A stretch of DNA of 64,000 nucleotides. Source: DASVFB01 sp963766345. GTDB lineage: Bacteria > Actinomycetota > Thermoleophilia > Gaiellales > Gaiellaceae. Made by a program: the position numbers and the translations under genes. The notes below the pieces were generated by a model. That model was not told where the DNA came from and ran no database searches. It saw only the letters and a program-made list of their open reading frames with translations. Each line of letters begins with the position of its first letter. Within the stretch, counting starts at the first letter, position 1. Below, in pieces: positions 9,681 through 19,002 of this stretch. The stretch covers positions 1,054,001 to 1,118,000 of the forward strand of contig CAVXZL010000012.1 of NCBI GenBank assembly GCA_963766345.1. Direction: 5' to 3'.

Positions 9681-9720
9681 TGCTCGCGCCGATTTCGCCG
9701 GGTTATGCTCGCTCCCTCCC

Positions 9721-10740
9721 GTGGCGCTCACCTTCGGAGTCACCGTCCTGCCGGACCCGCCGTACGCGCGGATGATCGAGCTCATGCAGTTCGCCGAGCG
9801 GCAGGGCTTCGAGTACGCGTGGACGTACGACTCGCACATCCTCTGGCAGGACTCGTACGCGACGCTCGCGCTCGCCGCGGCGCAGACGGAGAAGATCAAG
9901 CTCGGGCACTTCGTCACGAATCCCGGCATCCGCGACCCGACGGTCACCGCGAGCTGGTACGCGACGGTGCACGACATCTCGAACGGGCGCATGGCCATGG
10001 GGATCGGCCGAGGCGACTCGTCCCGGCGCGTCGTCGGGCTCAAGCCCGTACGCGTCGCGGAGTTCGAGCGCCGCTGCGCGATGATCCGCGACCTCATGAA
10101 CGGCCGCGAGGTCGACTGGAACGAGAAGCAGCTAAAGCTCGAGTGGGTGCGCGACGAGCTGCCGCCGATTCCCATGTGGATCGCCGGCTACGGGCCGAAG
10201 GCGCTCGCGGTCGCGGGGCGCGTCGCCGACGGCGTCATCATCCAGCTCGCCGACCCGCAGATCATCCAGTGGATCATGAACACCGCGCGGAAGGCCGCGG
10301 AGGAAGCCGGCCGCGACCCGAGCGAGCTGAAGTGCATCGTCGGCGCACCGTCGAACGTCACGGACGACATCGAGTCGGCGCGCGCGCAGGCGAAGTGGTT
10401 CCCGGCGATGGTGTCGAACCACGTCATGGACCTGATCGAGCGCTACGGCTTCGACTCCGAGATCCCGTCGGCGCTCACCGAGTACGTCAAGGCGCGCAAG
10501 TTCTACGACTACAAGGACCACTCGCGCGTCGGCGCCGCGCACGGCGAGTTCGTCACCGACGAAATCGTCGACCGGTTCTGCGTCCTCGGCACGCCGGCCC
10601 AGGCGACGGAGAAGCTGCGCGAGCTCGAGTCGGTCGGCGTCGACCAGTTCAACATCTACCTGATGACGGACTCGCAGGAGCCGACGCTCGAGGTTTACGG
10701 CAAGGAGATCATCCCGCGGTTCTCGGGCGTCGCGGCCTAG
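9721..10740 (+). CDS. LLM-class (F420-type) oxidoreductase
   Basis: TIM-barrel flavin- or F420-dependent oxidoreductase of 339 residues, starting with GTG at 9721. The N-terminus (TFGVTVLPDPPYARMIELMQ), the AWTYDSHILWQD segment and GRMAMGIGRGDSS are typical of the luciferase-like superfamily. A TATGCT box about 15 bases upstream could be its -10. It sits between the dihydropyrimidinase and xanthine dehydrogenase operons. I recall a related LLM subfamily being found beside dihydropyrimidinase genes, so a role in pyrimidine or hydantoin catabolism is plausible but unproven. Use of F420 rather than FMN cannot be read from sequence alone. Confidence 0.8.
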   Translation: MALTFGVTVLPDPPYARMIELMQFAERQGFEYAWTYDSHILWQDSYATLALAAAQTEKIKLGHFVTNPGIRDPTVTASWYATVHDISNGRMAMGIGRGDSSRRVVGLKPVRVAEFERRCAMIRDLMNGREVDWNEKQLKLEWVRDELPPIPMWIAGYGPKALAVAGRVADGVIIQLADPQIIQWIMNTARKAAEEAGRDPSELKCIVGAPSNVTDDIESARAQAKWFPAMVSNHVMDLIERYGFDSEIPSALTEYVKARKFYDYKDHSRVGAAHGEFVTDEIVDRFCVLGTPAQATEKLRELESVGVDQFNIYLMTDSQEPTLEVYGKEIIPRFSGVAA

Positions 10741-11204
10741 CCCGTTTCCGGGCCGCGTGCGAGCTGAGAGAGCTGCTCCATTCCGATCGGGTGCACGAGT
10801 GCGTCGGCGTGTCGGTGCACCAGTCGCCAGTCGGACCCCTCGCGACGGAACACCAACGTCACCCGCAGCGACCAATCCTGATCCGGCGGGCCGCCAACCG
10901 TGCCGTGCTGCCGCTCCACGCCGGCCAGGACGACGAGGTCGCCGGACGCGTACGACTGCTCGAGCTCGAGGACAGCCTCTCCGCGGCCGGCGAAGAATTC
11001 CTCCAGTGCCTCGACGTTCGCCGGGGACGTGTCGGGCCCGTGCCTCGTCGGCCCGCCGGTCGGTGGCATGAGCGTGAAGTCGGGCGCCTCGTTGACGAGC
11101 TCGAAATAGCGGCGGACGTCGCCCCGCATCAACGCCCGGGCCGCCTCGCGCACGCGCTCGACCAGCTCGCCGAGCTCGTCGTCCGTGCTCTCCGGATGTG
11201 TCAT
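10737..11204 (-). CDS. SnoaL/DUF4440-like NTF2-fold protein
   Basis: Protein of 155 residues with an NTF2-like pattern: an N-terminal helix (REAARALMRGDVRRYFELV), FTLMPP, a VVLAGVERQHG strand and a C-terminal WRLVHRHADAL strand. This is the usual form of SnoaL/DUF4440 proteins that bind small ligands or catalyse simple reactions. The ATG at 11204 overlaps the stop of the upstream phosphoribosyltransferase (ATGA), so the two are co-translated. The 3' end overlaps the tail of the convergent LLM gene by four bases. The function is unknown. Confidence 0.7.
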   Translation of the reverse strand: MTHPESTDDELGELVERVREAARALMRGDVRRYFELVNEAPDFTLMPPTGGPTRHGPDTSPANVEALEEFFAGRGEAVLELEQSYASGDLVVLAGVERQHGTVGGPPDQDWSLRVTLVFRREGSDWRLVHRHADALVHPIGMEQLSQLARGPETG

Positions 11205-11686
11205 GACCTCAGCACGCCGACCGGCTCGTCGGCGCTCCACGGAAAGTCGATCCACCGGTCGGTGCGCCGCCACACGTACTCGCAGTTGACGACCGAGCGC
11301 GGCTTCTCGTAGAGCACTGCGCAGCGGACCTCGCCGACCTTGCCGGCGCAGAACTCTTGCACGAGCTTGAGCGTCAGGCCCGTGTCGGCGACGTCGTCCG
11401 CGATCAGCACGCGCTCGCGCTCGAGGTCGACGAGCTCGGGCACCGGCGGCAGGATCATCGGCATCTCGAGGCGCTCGTCGATGCCCGTGTAGAACTCGAC
11501 GTTCATCGTGAACGTGTTCTTCACGTCGAGCGCGTAGCCGAGCGCGCCGGCGACGAGAAGCCCGCCGCGCGCGATTCCGAGCACGAGGTCCGGCGCGAAG
11601 CCGTCGTCATGGATCGCCGCCGCGAGCTCGCGCGCGCCGTCGCCCAGCTCGTCCCACGTCATGACCTCGTGCGGCGCGTCGTTCAT
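11201..11686 (-). CDS. Purine-type phosphoribosyltransferase
   Basis: Type I phosphoribosyltransferase of 161 residues. The PRPP-binding motif is RVLIADDVADTGLT and the N-terminal LVLGIARGGLLVAGAL forms the PPi loop. Size and motifs fit the hypoxanthine/xanthine-guanine salvage group, which makes nucleotides from free bases. Context beside purine catabolic genes supports a base-salvage branch that competes with degradation. Substrate choice among guanine, xanthine and hypoxanthine cannot be decided here. Confidence 0.75.
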   Translation of the reverse strand: MNDAPHEVMTWDELGDGARELAAAIHDDGFAPDLVLGIARGGLLVAGALGYALDVKNTFTMNVEFYTGIDERLEMPMILPPVPELVDLERERVLIADDVADTGLTLKLVQEFCAGKVGEVRCAVLYEKPRSVVNCEYVWRRTDRWIDFPWSADEPVGVLRS

Positions 11687-11708
11687 GGAGGGGCAGTGTG
11701 ACTCATCT

Positions 11709-11843
11709 GGACATGCCCGTCGTCCAGGACTACGGCCATGGCTTGTAACGGCAGTGCAGCGGCTCTGCAGCGCGTGTTCAATCGCGCGCTTGCCGGGCGC
11801 AGCGGCTCAACAGGACGTGTCCCCAGTCCAGGACTCGGGACAT
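11709..11843. repeat. REP-like intergenic palindromes
   Basis: This gap holds an imperfect inverted element around 11709-11742 (GGACATGCCCGTCGTCCAGG, then ACTACGGCCATGGC). A second at 11817-11843, GTGTCCCCAGTCC-A-GGACTCGGGACAT, has 13-base arms with two mismatches. The second is nearly identical to the perfect copy at 28544-28570. Confidence 0.6.
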
Positions 11844-11863
11844 GGCTCGACAGGGCGCCTAGG

Positions 11864-14092
11864 TCAGGCGACGATGTCGTCAGGCCGCACCGGCGCGCGC
11901 CGAAGCTCGAGCCCGGTCGCGTCGCGCAGCGCTGCAACGATCGCCGCCGTCGAGACGACCGTCGGCGGCTCGCCGACGCCCTTCACGCCGTACGGCGCGT
12001 CCGGCTCCGGCTCCTCGATGAGCTCGGACACGATCGGCGGGACGTCGAGCGCCGTCGGGATCAGGTAGTCCGTGAAGCTCGCGTTCGTGATCACGCCGTC
12101 GCGCGTGAGGATCTCCTCCATCACCGCGAGGCCGAGCCCCTGCGCCGTGCCGCCCTCGATCTGACCCTCGACCGCCTGCGGGTTCAGCGCCTTGCCGACG
12201 TCCTGCGCCGTGCCGATCCAGACGACGCGCGTGAGCCCGAGGTCGACGTCCACCTCGACGACCGCCTTCATCGCCGCGCATGCAAACGCGACGTGTGCGG
12301 GGCCGTCCGAGATCTGCCCGGTCTCGGGATCGAGCGCCTTCGTCGGCGGATGGCGGTAGATGTGCTCGACGTCGACCTCGCCGCCGCCCTGGCGCTCGCG
12401 CTGCGCGAGCGCCTCGCGGCACGCGTCCCGGACGGCGCCCGCCGCCATCCACGTCATCCGCGACGCAGACGCCGAGCCCGACGAGCCGACGTGTGCCGTC
12501 GAGCCCGGCGCGAGCTCCACGCGATCTGTCCCGAGCTCGCGACAGGCGACCTGGAGGATCACGTTCGTCACGCCCTGGCCCACCTCGGCCGCCGCGCAAT
12601 GCACCTCGGCGGACCCGTCGGCGAACAACCGCACACGCGCCGCGCAGAAGTCGTCGAAGCCCTCGGAGTAGCCGATGTTCTTGAAGCCGACCGCGAAGCC
12701 GACGCCGCGTTGCACGCCTTCGCCGCGCGTCGTGTTGCCCGCGCCGCCTGGAAGCCGGATCGCGTCGCGCGGCAGCTCCTCCGGGTCGGGCACCGGCATC
12801 GCCGCGCAGCGCTTGATCACCTCGGCGACCGGCAGCGAGCCGGTGATCACCTGGCCCGTAGGAAGTGCGTCGCCGCGATCGAGCGCGTTCATGAGCCGCA
12901 ACTCGACCGGGTCCATCTGGAGCGCCGTCGCTAGCTTGTCCATCTGCGCCTCGGCGGCGAAGCACGTCTGCACCGCGCCGAAGCCGCGCATCGCACCGCA
13001 CGGCGGGTTGTTCGTGTAGACCGACAGCGACTCGATCTGCGCGTTCGGAACGCTGTACGGCCCGCACGCGAAGGCCGCGGCGTTCGCAGTCACCGCGGTG
13101 GAGCTCGAGGCGTACGCGCCGCCGTCGAGCAGGACGTCCATGTGGACGCAGACGAGCCGGCCGTCGCGCGTCGCGCGATGCTCCGCCCGGATGCGCGCAG
13201 CGTGCCGGTGCACGTGCCCCGTGAACGACTCCTCGCGGTTGTAGACCATCTTCACCGGCCGGTTCGCGTGCAGCGCGAGCAGGGCCGAATGGATCTGCAT
13301 CGAGAGGTCCTCGCGGCCGCCGAACGCGCCGCCAACTCCCGCGAGGTGAATGCGCACCTGATCCTCGGGCAAGGCGAGGCACGGCGCCACCTGCTCGAGA
13401 TCGACGTGAAGCCACTGGGTCGCGACGTAGATGTCGACGCCGCCCTCGCCGTCCGGCACCGCAAGGCCCGACTCGGGGCCGAGGAACGCCTGATCCTGCA
13501 TGCCGAGCTCGTACTCGCCCGTCACGGAGACGTCGCCGGCCGCGTCGGGATCGCCGTGGCGGATCAGCATCGAGCGCACGACGTTCGGGCGTGGGTCTTC
13601 GCGGTAGCCATGGCCTGCCGTCGGGTTGTCCGGGTGAAGAGGCTCCGACTGAGTCGCCTTCGCCGCGTCGACGACCGGCATGAGCGGCTCGTACTCGACG
13701 ACGATTCGCTCCGCCGCGCGCCGCGCCTGCTCGGGGTGCTCAGCTGCGACGATCGCGACCGGCTCGCCGTAGTAGCGGACGCGATCGATCGCGAGTACGG
13801 GCTGGTCCGGGAACTCGAGGCCGTACGTCTTCCGTCCCGGCACGTCCGCGTGCGTGAGCACCGCGTGCACGCCGGGCAGGGTCAGCGCCTCGGAGACGTC
13901 GATCAAGCCGATGCGCGCGTGGGCGTGCGGGCTCCGCAGCGTGTGTCCCCACAGCATTCCGGCGGCGGAGAGGTCGCTCGCGTACGCGAACTCGCCCGTG
14001 GTCTTCGGAACGCCGTCGACCCGCTTCGATGTCTCGTCGATACGGCCGCGAACGAGCTCGCGCGCGGCCGGTGTGCGCAGAACCTGCGTCAT
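11864..14092 (-). CDS. Xanthine dehydrogenase, molybdopterin subunit
   Basis: Catalytic molybdenum subunit of 742 residues that hydroxylates hypoxanthine or xanthine toward urate. Family motifs are GVGGAFGGREDLS (molybdopterin contact), PCGAMRGFGAVQ, the AAEVGQGVTN loop and the C-terminal GVKGVGEPP carrying the catalytic glutamate. The ATG at 14092 overlaps the stop of the 2Fe-2S subunit gene; the open frame further upstream is antisense. The three subunits are encoded in the order FAD, Fe-S, Mo, as in the coxMSL group. Substrate assignment to xanthine rests on context: adenine deaminase, urate oxidase and HIU hydrolase all lie within 9 kb. Confidence 0.9.
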   Translation of the reverse strand: MTQVLRTPAARELVRGRIDETSKRVDGVPKTTGEFAYASDLSAAGMLWGHTLRSPHAHARIGLIDVSEALTLPGVHAVLTHADVPGRKTYGLEFPDQPVLAIDRVRYYGEPVAIVAAEHPEQARRAAERIVVEYEPLMPVVDAAKATQSEPLHPDNPTAGHGYREDPRPNVVRSMLIRHGDPDAAGDVSVTGEYELGMQDQAFLGPESGLAVPDGEGGVDIYVATQWLHVDLEQVAPCLALPEDQVRIHLAGVGGAFGGREDLSMQIHSALLALHANRPVKMVYNREESFTGHVHRHAARIRAEHRATRDGRLVCVHMDVLLDGGAYASSSTAVTANAAAFACGPYSVPNAQIESLSVYTNNPPCGAMRGFGAVQTCFAAEAQMDKLATALQMDPVELRLMNALDRGDALPTGQVITGSLPVAEVIKRCAAMPVPDPEELPRDAIRLPGGAGNTTRGEGVQRGVGFAVGFKNIGYSEGFDDFCAARVRLFADGSAEVHCAAAEVGQGVTNVILQVACRELGTDRVELAPGSTAHVGSSGSASASRMTWMAAGAVRDACREALAQRERQGGGEVDVEHIYRHPPTKALDPETGQISDGPAHVAFACAAMKAVVEVDVDLGLTRVVWIGTAQDVGKALNPQAVEGQIEGGTAQGLGLAVMEEILTRDGVITNASFTDYLIPTALDVPPIVSELIEEPEPDAPYGVKGVGEPPTVVSTAAIVAALRDATGLELRRAPVRPDDIVA

Positions 14093-14541
14093 CGCCGGGC
14101 GGCGAGGCGGACGGCGTCGAAGATCTTCGTGTAGCCCGTGCAGCGGCAGAGGTTCCCCGAGAGTGCCTCTCGGATCTCGTACTCGGACGGATCCGGCTTG
14201 CTCTCGAGGAGCGCCGCGGTCGCGACGACGAGGCCGGGCGTGCAGAAGCCGCACTGCACCGCGCCGGCGTCCACGAATGCCTGCTGCACCGGGTGGAGGT
14301 CGCCGGCGCCGAGGCCCTCGACCGTCACGATCTCGTGACCGTCCGCCTGCGCCGCGAGCACGAGGCACGCACAGACGAGCTCGCCGTCGAGCAGCACGGA
14401 GCAGGATCCGCATTCGCCCTGCTCGCACGCGTTCTTCGAGCCCGGCAGCGCGAACCGCTCGCGGAGCGCGTAGAGGAGGCTCTCGCCCTCCCAGATGTCG
14501 GCCTCGGCGCGCTCGCCGTTGACTGTGACGGCGATCTTCAC
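14089..14541 (-). CDS. Xanthine dehydrogenase, 2Fe-2S subunit
   Basis: Iron-sulfur subunit of about 150 residues passing electrons from the Mo site to FAD. The plant-type cluster cysteines appear as CEQGECGSC followed by VCAC. The second cluster appears as CGFCTPG and CRCTGY near the C-terminus. GTG at 14541 is chosen because it overlaps the FAD-subunit stop (GTGA) and begins directly with KIAVTVNG; an ATG at 14553 would add four residues. Confidence 0.92.
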   Translation of the reverse strand: MKIAVTVNGERAEADIWEGESLLYALRERFALPGSKNACEQGECGSCSVLLDGELVCACLVLAAQADGHEIVTVEGLGAGDLHPVQQAFVDAGAVQCGFCTPGLVVATAALLESKPDPSEYEIREALSGNLCRCTGYTKIFDAVRLAARR

Positions 14542-15329
14542 GCGGCGATGCACCTGTCGATCGCCCGCCGCGCGAGCACGCGCAACGCGTGCCGCCGGTA
14601 CGCCGCCGTGCCGCGCACGTCGTCGATCGGGCTCGCGGACGCGGCCACCAGGTCGGGGAAGTCGTCGATGTCGGTGAGCGGCGCGAGGACGAGGCCCGCC
14701 ACCGGCCCGGCGGAACCGAACGACGCCCGGATCTCGTCGCGCTCGCGGTCGACCACGAGCGCGAGCGAGCAGACCGCGATCACCATCGCGTTGCGCGGCC
14801 CGACCTTCATGAACGTCTGCGGCGCGCCGCTCGGCTCGACGTGCACGGCCGCGATGAGCTCGTCGTCCGCGAGCGCGTTCCGCTTCGGGCCGACGAGGAA
14901 CTCGCGCAGCGCGACGCGGCGCGCGCCGCGAGTTGTCACGAGCTCGACCTCGGCGTTCTCGATCAGGAGCGGCGGCAGCGCGTCGCCCGCCGGCGAAGCG
15001 GTGCCGAGGTTGCCGCCGAGCGTGCCGCGGTTGCGGATCTGCGGCGAGCCGACCGTGCGCGACGCCTCGGCGAGTGCCGGCAGCGGGGTGCCGAGGTCGC
15101 GCATCGCCTGCGTGTAGGTCAGGCCCGCGGCGAGGCGCAGACGCCCGTTCTCGCGGCTCCAGCCCTTGAGCTCCGGCACCTCGTTCAGGTTGAGGAGCGC
15201 CTTTGGCCGGCGGCGGTCGAAATTCAGCTCGACCATGACGTCGGTGCCGCCCTCGATCGGCAGCGCGTCGGGCCGCTCGGCCTTCAGCCGCAGCGCTTCC
15301 TCGAGAGATCGCGGTGCCAGCACGTCCAC
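14538..15329 (-). CDS. Xanthine dehydrogenase, FAD subunit
   Basis: FAD-binding subunit (CoxM/XdhB type) of 263 residues. The FAD pyrophosphate loop is PIEGGTDVMVEL and the second FAD motif is TVGSPQIRNRGTLGGNLG. The C-terminal CO-dehydrogenase flavoprotein domain is present. It is the first gene of a three-gene operon whose members overlap by four bases. Confidence 0.9.
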   Translation of the reverse strand: MDVLAPRSLEEALRLKAERPDALPIEGGTDVMVELNFDRRRPKALLNLNEVPELKGWSRENGRLRLAAGLTYTQAMRDLGTPLPALAEASRTVGSPQIRNRGTLGGNLGTASPAGDALPPLLIENAEVELVTTRGARRVALREFLVGPKRNALADDELIAAVHVEPSGAPQTFMKVGPRNAMVIAVCSLALVVDRERDEIRASFGSAGPVAGLVLAPLTDIDDFPDLVAASASPIDDVRGTAAYRRHALRVLARRAIDRCIAA

Positions 15330-15384
15330 GGCGTCAAGCGTACTCCCCCGATTGGCAGCGCCTCGACCACGGGCTTAGCATCTT

Positions 15385-15728
15385 GCCGCTTCGGCGGCAA
15401 CTACACGTGCAACAACTGCGAGCAGTCCCATCTCGAGACCTCGACGATCAACGGGAACTACCAGATCAGCCACGAGAAGCAGTACAGCGTGATCACCGAC
15501 TCCACGATCAAGGGCAACCTCCAGATCAACGACAGTCGCACCGACATCGTCCTGTTCTTCATCGATGCGAACGAGATCTGGGGCAACCTGTCGTTCAACA
15601 ACAACGAAGGTCTCGCGATCATCGCGGACAACACGATCGCGGGCAATCTCACGTGCCAGAACAACGACCCTGCGCCGTTGAGCGAGGGCAACACGGCGAA
15701 GAGCATGAAAGGCCAGTGCACTGCCTGA
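15385..15728 (+). pseudogene. Remnant of a secreted beta-helix-like protein
   Basis: This frame encodes about 113 residues with short N/G-rich repeats: CNNC, TINGNYQIS, TIKGNLQIN, EIWGNLSFN and TIAGNLTCQN. The pattern of I-x-G-N every 20 or so residues suggests a parallel beta-helix end with paired cysteines. The open frame continues upstream only antisense to the FAD subunit of xanthine dehydrogenase, and no start codon with a ribosome site precedes the repeats. It is most likely the 3' end of a larger gene whose front is missing. It ends at a normal stop. Confidence 0.5.
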
Positions 15729-15816
15729 AGAATCCGTGGTGACGGGCGAATGACGGGGCGGAGGGCCGGTCGCCGGGCCGGCTTTCCCCTCGACTCCTAG
15801 AATCGCTACTCAACCG

Positions 15817-17508
15817 ATGACCCTGGAGCTCGCCCGACGCCTGGCCGTCGCCCGCGGCGACGCGCCGGCGGACGTGGTCGTGCGCGGCGGCCGCGTGCTT
15901 TCGGTGTTCACGCTCGAGTGGCTCGACGTGGACGTCGCGATCGCCGACGGCTGGATCGCGGGCCTCGGCGAGTACGACGGCCGCGAGATCGTCGACGCAA
16001 CGGGGCGCTACGTCGTCCCCGGCTTCATCGACGCGCACGTGCATCTCGAGTCGTCGAAGCTGCTGCCGGACGAGTTCGCGCGGCTCGTCCTACCGCTCGG
16101 CACGACGGCGGTCGTCGCCGACCCGCACGAGATCGCGAACGTGCTCGGCACCGACGGCGTGCACTGGCTCCTCGACGCCTCGGCCGACAGCCCGCTCGAC
16201 GTCTATTTCATGGCGTCGTCGAGCGTGCCGGCGTCCTTGCACGAGTCACCGCGGCGCGCGCTGAGCGAGGGCGACCTCGAGGCGCTGCTGCGACGGCGGC
16301 GCGTGCTCGGCGTCGCGGAGATGATGAACTTCCCCGGAGTCATCTCGGGTGACGAGGACGAGCTCGCGAAGATCGCGCTCGCCGACCATGTCGACGGTCA
16401 CGCGCCCGGTGTGCGCGGGCGCGCGCTGCAGGCGTACGCGGCGGCCGGCGTCCGTTCCGACCATGAGGCGTCGACGGTCGAGGAGGGACGCGAGCGGCTG
16501 CGCGCGGGGATGTGGCTGCTGATCCGCGAGGCGTCGGCGGCGCGCAACCTGGAGGCGCTCGCGCCGCTCGCGATCGAGTACGGCCCCGAGCGGATGGCGT
16601 TCTGTACCGACGACCGCGAGCCGGAGCACATCGCTGCGGACGGGCACGTCAACGCGATCGTCCGCGACGCGGTCGCGCTCGGCGTGCCCGCGGAAGCCGC
16701 GCTCGTGATGGCGTCGCACAACCCGGCGCTCTACCACGGGCTCGGCGCGCTCGGCGCGGTCGCGCCGGGGCGGCAGGCCGACCTGCTCGTGCTGCCCGAC
16801 CTGAAGACGTTCGTGCCGGAGCTCGTCCTGAAGCGCGGCCGGCCGGTGGAGGAGATTCCCGCTGCGACGGTGCCGGACTGGGTGAAGCACACGGTGCGGA
16901 TCGGTGCGCTCGGGCCGGAGGTCTTCCGCATCCCTTGGGCGGGCGGCCGCGCACGTGTGATCGGCCTCGTGCCGGGCCAGATCATCACGGAGTCGCTCGT
17001 CGACGAGCCGGCGCAGCGTGGAGGTGAGGCGCTGGCGGATCCCGAGCGCGACCTGGCTAAGGTCGCCGTGATCGAGCGACACCTCGGCACGGGACGCATC
17101 GGCCTCGGGTTCGTCCGCGGCTTCGGGCTGCGTCGCGGCGCGCTCGGCTCGACGCTCTCGCACGACGCGCACAACGCGGTGATCGTCGGCGTCGACGACG
17201 CGTCGATGGCGTATGCAGTGCGCCGGCTCGCGAACATCGGCGGGGGCATCGTCGTCGTCGACGGCGCGAAGGTGCTGGCCGAGCTGCCGCTGCCCGTCGC
17301 CGGGATCCTGTCGGACGCGCCGCTCGCGGAGGTCGTCGCCGCGAGCGAGGCCGTCGTCGCCGCCGCGCTCGAGCTGGGTTGCGCCATCGACGCGCCGTTC
17401 CAGTCGCTCGCGTTTCTCGCGCTGTCGGTGATCCCGGCGCTGAAGATCACCGATCGGGGCCTCGTCGACGTCGAGCGCTTCGAGCTCGTGCCCCTCCGGG
17501 CCGAATAG
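15817..17508 (+). CDS. ade: Adenine deaminase
   Basis: Converts adenine to hypoxanthine and ammonia. At 563 residues it has the full length of the Ade family. Visible motifs are the metal-binding GFIDAHVHLESS, VVADPHEIANV, the DGHAPGVRG loop, the RSDHE segment and a C-terminal domain with ILSDAPLAEV. A TAGAAT box at 15798-15803 lies close to the ATG. Hypoxanthine made here would feed xanthine dehydrogenase encoded just upstream on the other strand. Confidence 0.93.
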   Translation: MTLELARRLAVARGDAPADVVVRGGRVLSVFTLEWLDVDVAIADGWIAGLGEYDGREIVDATGRYVVPGFIDAHVHLESSKLLPDEFARLVLPLGTTAVVADPHEIANVLGTDGVHWLLDASADSPLDVYFMASSSVPASLHESPRRALSEGDLEALLRRRRVLGVAEMMNFPGVISGDEDELAKIALADHVDGHAPGVRGRALQAYAAAGVRSDHEASTVEEGRERLRAGMWLLIREASAARNLEALAPLAIEYGPERMAFCTDDREPEHIAADGHVNAIVRDAVALGVPAEAALVMASHNPALYHGLGALGAVAPGRQADLLVLPDLKTFVPELVLKRGRPVEEIPAATVPDWVKHTVRIGALGPEVFRIPWAGGRARVIGLVPGQIITESLVDEPAQRGGEALADPERDLAKVAVIERHLGTGRIGLGFVRGFGLRRGALGSTLSHDAHNAVIVGVDDASMAYAVRRLANIGGGIVVVDGAKVLAELPLPVAGILSDAPLAEVVAASEAVVAAALELGCAIDAPFQSLAFLALSVIPALKITDRGLVDVERFELVPLRAE

Positions 17509-17550
17509 CAGCCGAATAGGCATGTGCACGAATCGTCACATCTCCGTAAC

Positions 17551-17675
17551 GGTGTCTGGCACCGAACTGGAGGGAGTCATGGCTGGAACGGACGACCCTC
17601 GCCCCGCGACCTCGCATGATCAAGCCACCGACGCCTCGGTTCGGCGTCTGACACCTTGGAATGTCCCTACGGGAC
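17551..17675. repeat. REP-like intergenic palindromes
   Basis: The gap between adenine deaminase and the next deaminase contains GTAACGGTGTCTGGCACC (core 17551-17563), GGCGTCTGACACC at 17643-17655 and GTCCC-TAC-GGGAC at 17663-17675. The GTAACGGYGTCTGGCACC string recurs at 28506-28523, so these are copies of one family. Confidence 0.6.
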
Positions 17676-17688
17676 GTGACGCCCGCAC

Positions 17689-19002
17689 ATGAGCCTGCTG
17701 CTCCACAACGCATACGTTGCGACGATGGACGACGCAGGCACCGAGCACGAAGACGGCTGGGTCCTCATGCGCGACGGTGTCGTCGACGCCGCCGGTTCCG
17801 GCCCGCCTCCGGACGCGGACGACCGTGTCGACCTCGCCGGCGCCGTCGTCACGCCGGGCCTCGTCAACACGCACCACCACCTGTATCAGACGCTCACCCG
17901 CGCGCGGGCGCAGCAGGCGACGCTCTTCGAATGGCTGCGCGAGCTCTATCCGGTATGGGCCTGCATCGACGAGGAGTCCGTCTACGCCGCCGCCCGCACG
18001 GGCCTCGCCGAGCTCGCGCTGTCCGGCTGCACGACCGTCTTCGACCACCACTACGTCTTCCCGCGCGGGACGAGCGGCCTGATCGAGGCCGAGCTGAAGG
18101 CCGCGCAGGAGCTCGGCGTGACGCTCATCGCGTCGCGCGGCTCGATGGACCTCGGCGAGTCCCAGGGCGGCCTGCCGCCGGACGCGCTCGTCGAGGACGT
18201 CGACACGGTGCTCGCCGAGACGGCGCGACTCGCAGATGCGCATCCCGGCCGGATCGTCGTCGCGCCGTGCTCGCCGTTCTCGGTCACGGGACGCCTGATG
18301 CGCGAATCCGCGGAGCTCGCGCGGCGGCGCGGCCTGCGTCTCCACACGCATCTCGCGGAGACGGTCGAGGAGGACGACTACTGCCGCGAGCTGTACGGCT
18401 GCCGTCCGGTCGAGTACCTCGAGCAGCTCGGCTGGATCGCGGACGACGTCTGGTGCGCGCACTGCGTACATCTGAGCGACGAGGACATCGGCGCGTTCGG
18501 AGGCGCGAGCGTTGGCGTCGCGCATTGCCCGACATCGAACATGCGCCTCGGCGCCGGCATCGCGCGCACGCGCGAGCTGCTCGACGCGCGCGTGCCCGTC
18601 GGCCTCGGCGTCGACGGCTCGGCTTCGAACGAGCGCGGCGACCTGCTCTTCGAGGTCAAGCAGGCGCTGCTCGTCGCCCGCGCGCGCGGCGGCCCGACCG
18701 CGCTGACCGTGCGCGACGCGCTTCGCCTCGGCACCCGAGGCGGCGCGGCGGTGCTCGGCCGGGACGACATCGGCTCGATCGCGCCCGGCAAGCGAGGCGA
18801 CCTCGCGGTATGGAGAACGGACACGCTCGCGCTGGCGGGGTCGCGGGACCCGGTCGCGGGACTCGTTCTCTCCGCCCCGCATCGCGTCGATCGCCTCTAC
18901 GTCGGCGGCGAGGAGGTCGTTCGCGACGGGCAGCTCGTCAAGGCGGCCGAAGACGAGATCGCGCGGCACCATCGGGTCCAGGCGCGAAGATTCGCCGCAT
19001 GA
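17689..19002 (+). CDS. 8-Oxoguanine/guanine-type deaminase (amidohydrolase)
   Basis: Amidohydrolase-superfamily deaminase of 437 residues. The metal site is shown by VNTHHHLYQTL, LHTHLAET, CAHCVHLSD and GVDGSASNE. The VNTHHHLYQTLTRA start of the barrel and the whole-length pattern fit the 8-oxoguanine deaminase group of the AtzB/guanine deaminase clan; distinguishing 8-oxoguanine from guanine or hydroxyatrazine needs experiment. Deamination of 8-oxoguanine would give urate, the substrate of the PuuD-type oxidase three genes on. Its stop overlaps the start of the HIU hydrolase gene. Confidence 0.85.
   Translation: MSLLLHNAYVATMDDAGTEHEDGWVLMRDGVVDAAGSGPPPDADDRVDLAGAVVTPGLVNTHHHLYQTLTRARAQQATLFEWLRELYPVWACIDEESVYAAARTGLAELALSGCTTVFDHHYVFPRGTSGLIEAELKAAQELGVTLIASRGSMDLGESQGGLPPDALVEDVDTVLAETARLADAHPGRIVVAPCSPFSVTGRLMRESAELARRRGLRLHTHLAETVEEDDYCRELYGCRPVEYLEQLGWIADDVWCAHCVHLSDEDIGAFGGASVGVAHCPTSNMRLGAGIARTRELLDARVPVGLGVDGSASNERGDLLFEVKQALLVARARGGPTALTVRDALRLGTRGGAAVLGRDDIGSIAPGKRGDLAVWRTDTLALAGSRDPVAGLVLSAPHRVDRLYVGGEEVVRDGQLVKAAEDEIARHHRVQARRFAA

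Noticed and set aside
15729..15816. Purine riboswitch before adenine deaminase
   Set aside because: The leader is short and holds only a weak GC hairpin (around 15764-15781); none of the purine-aptamer core could be found.
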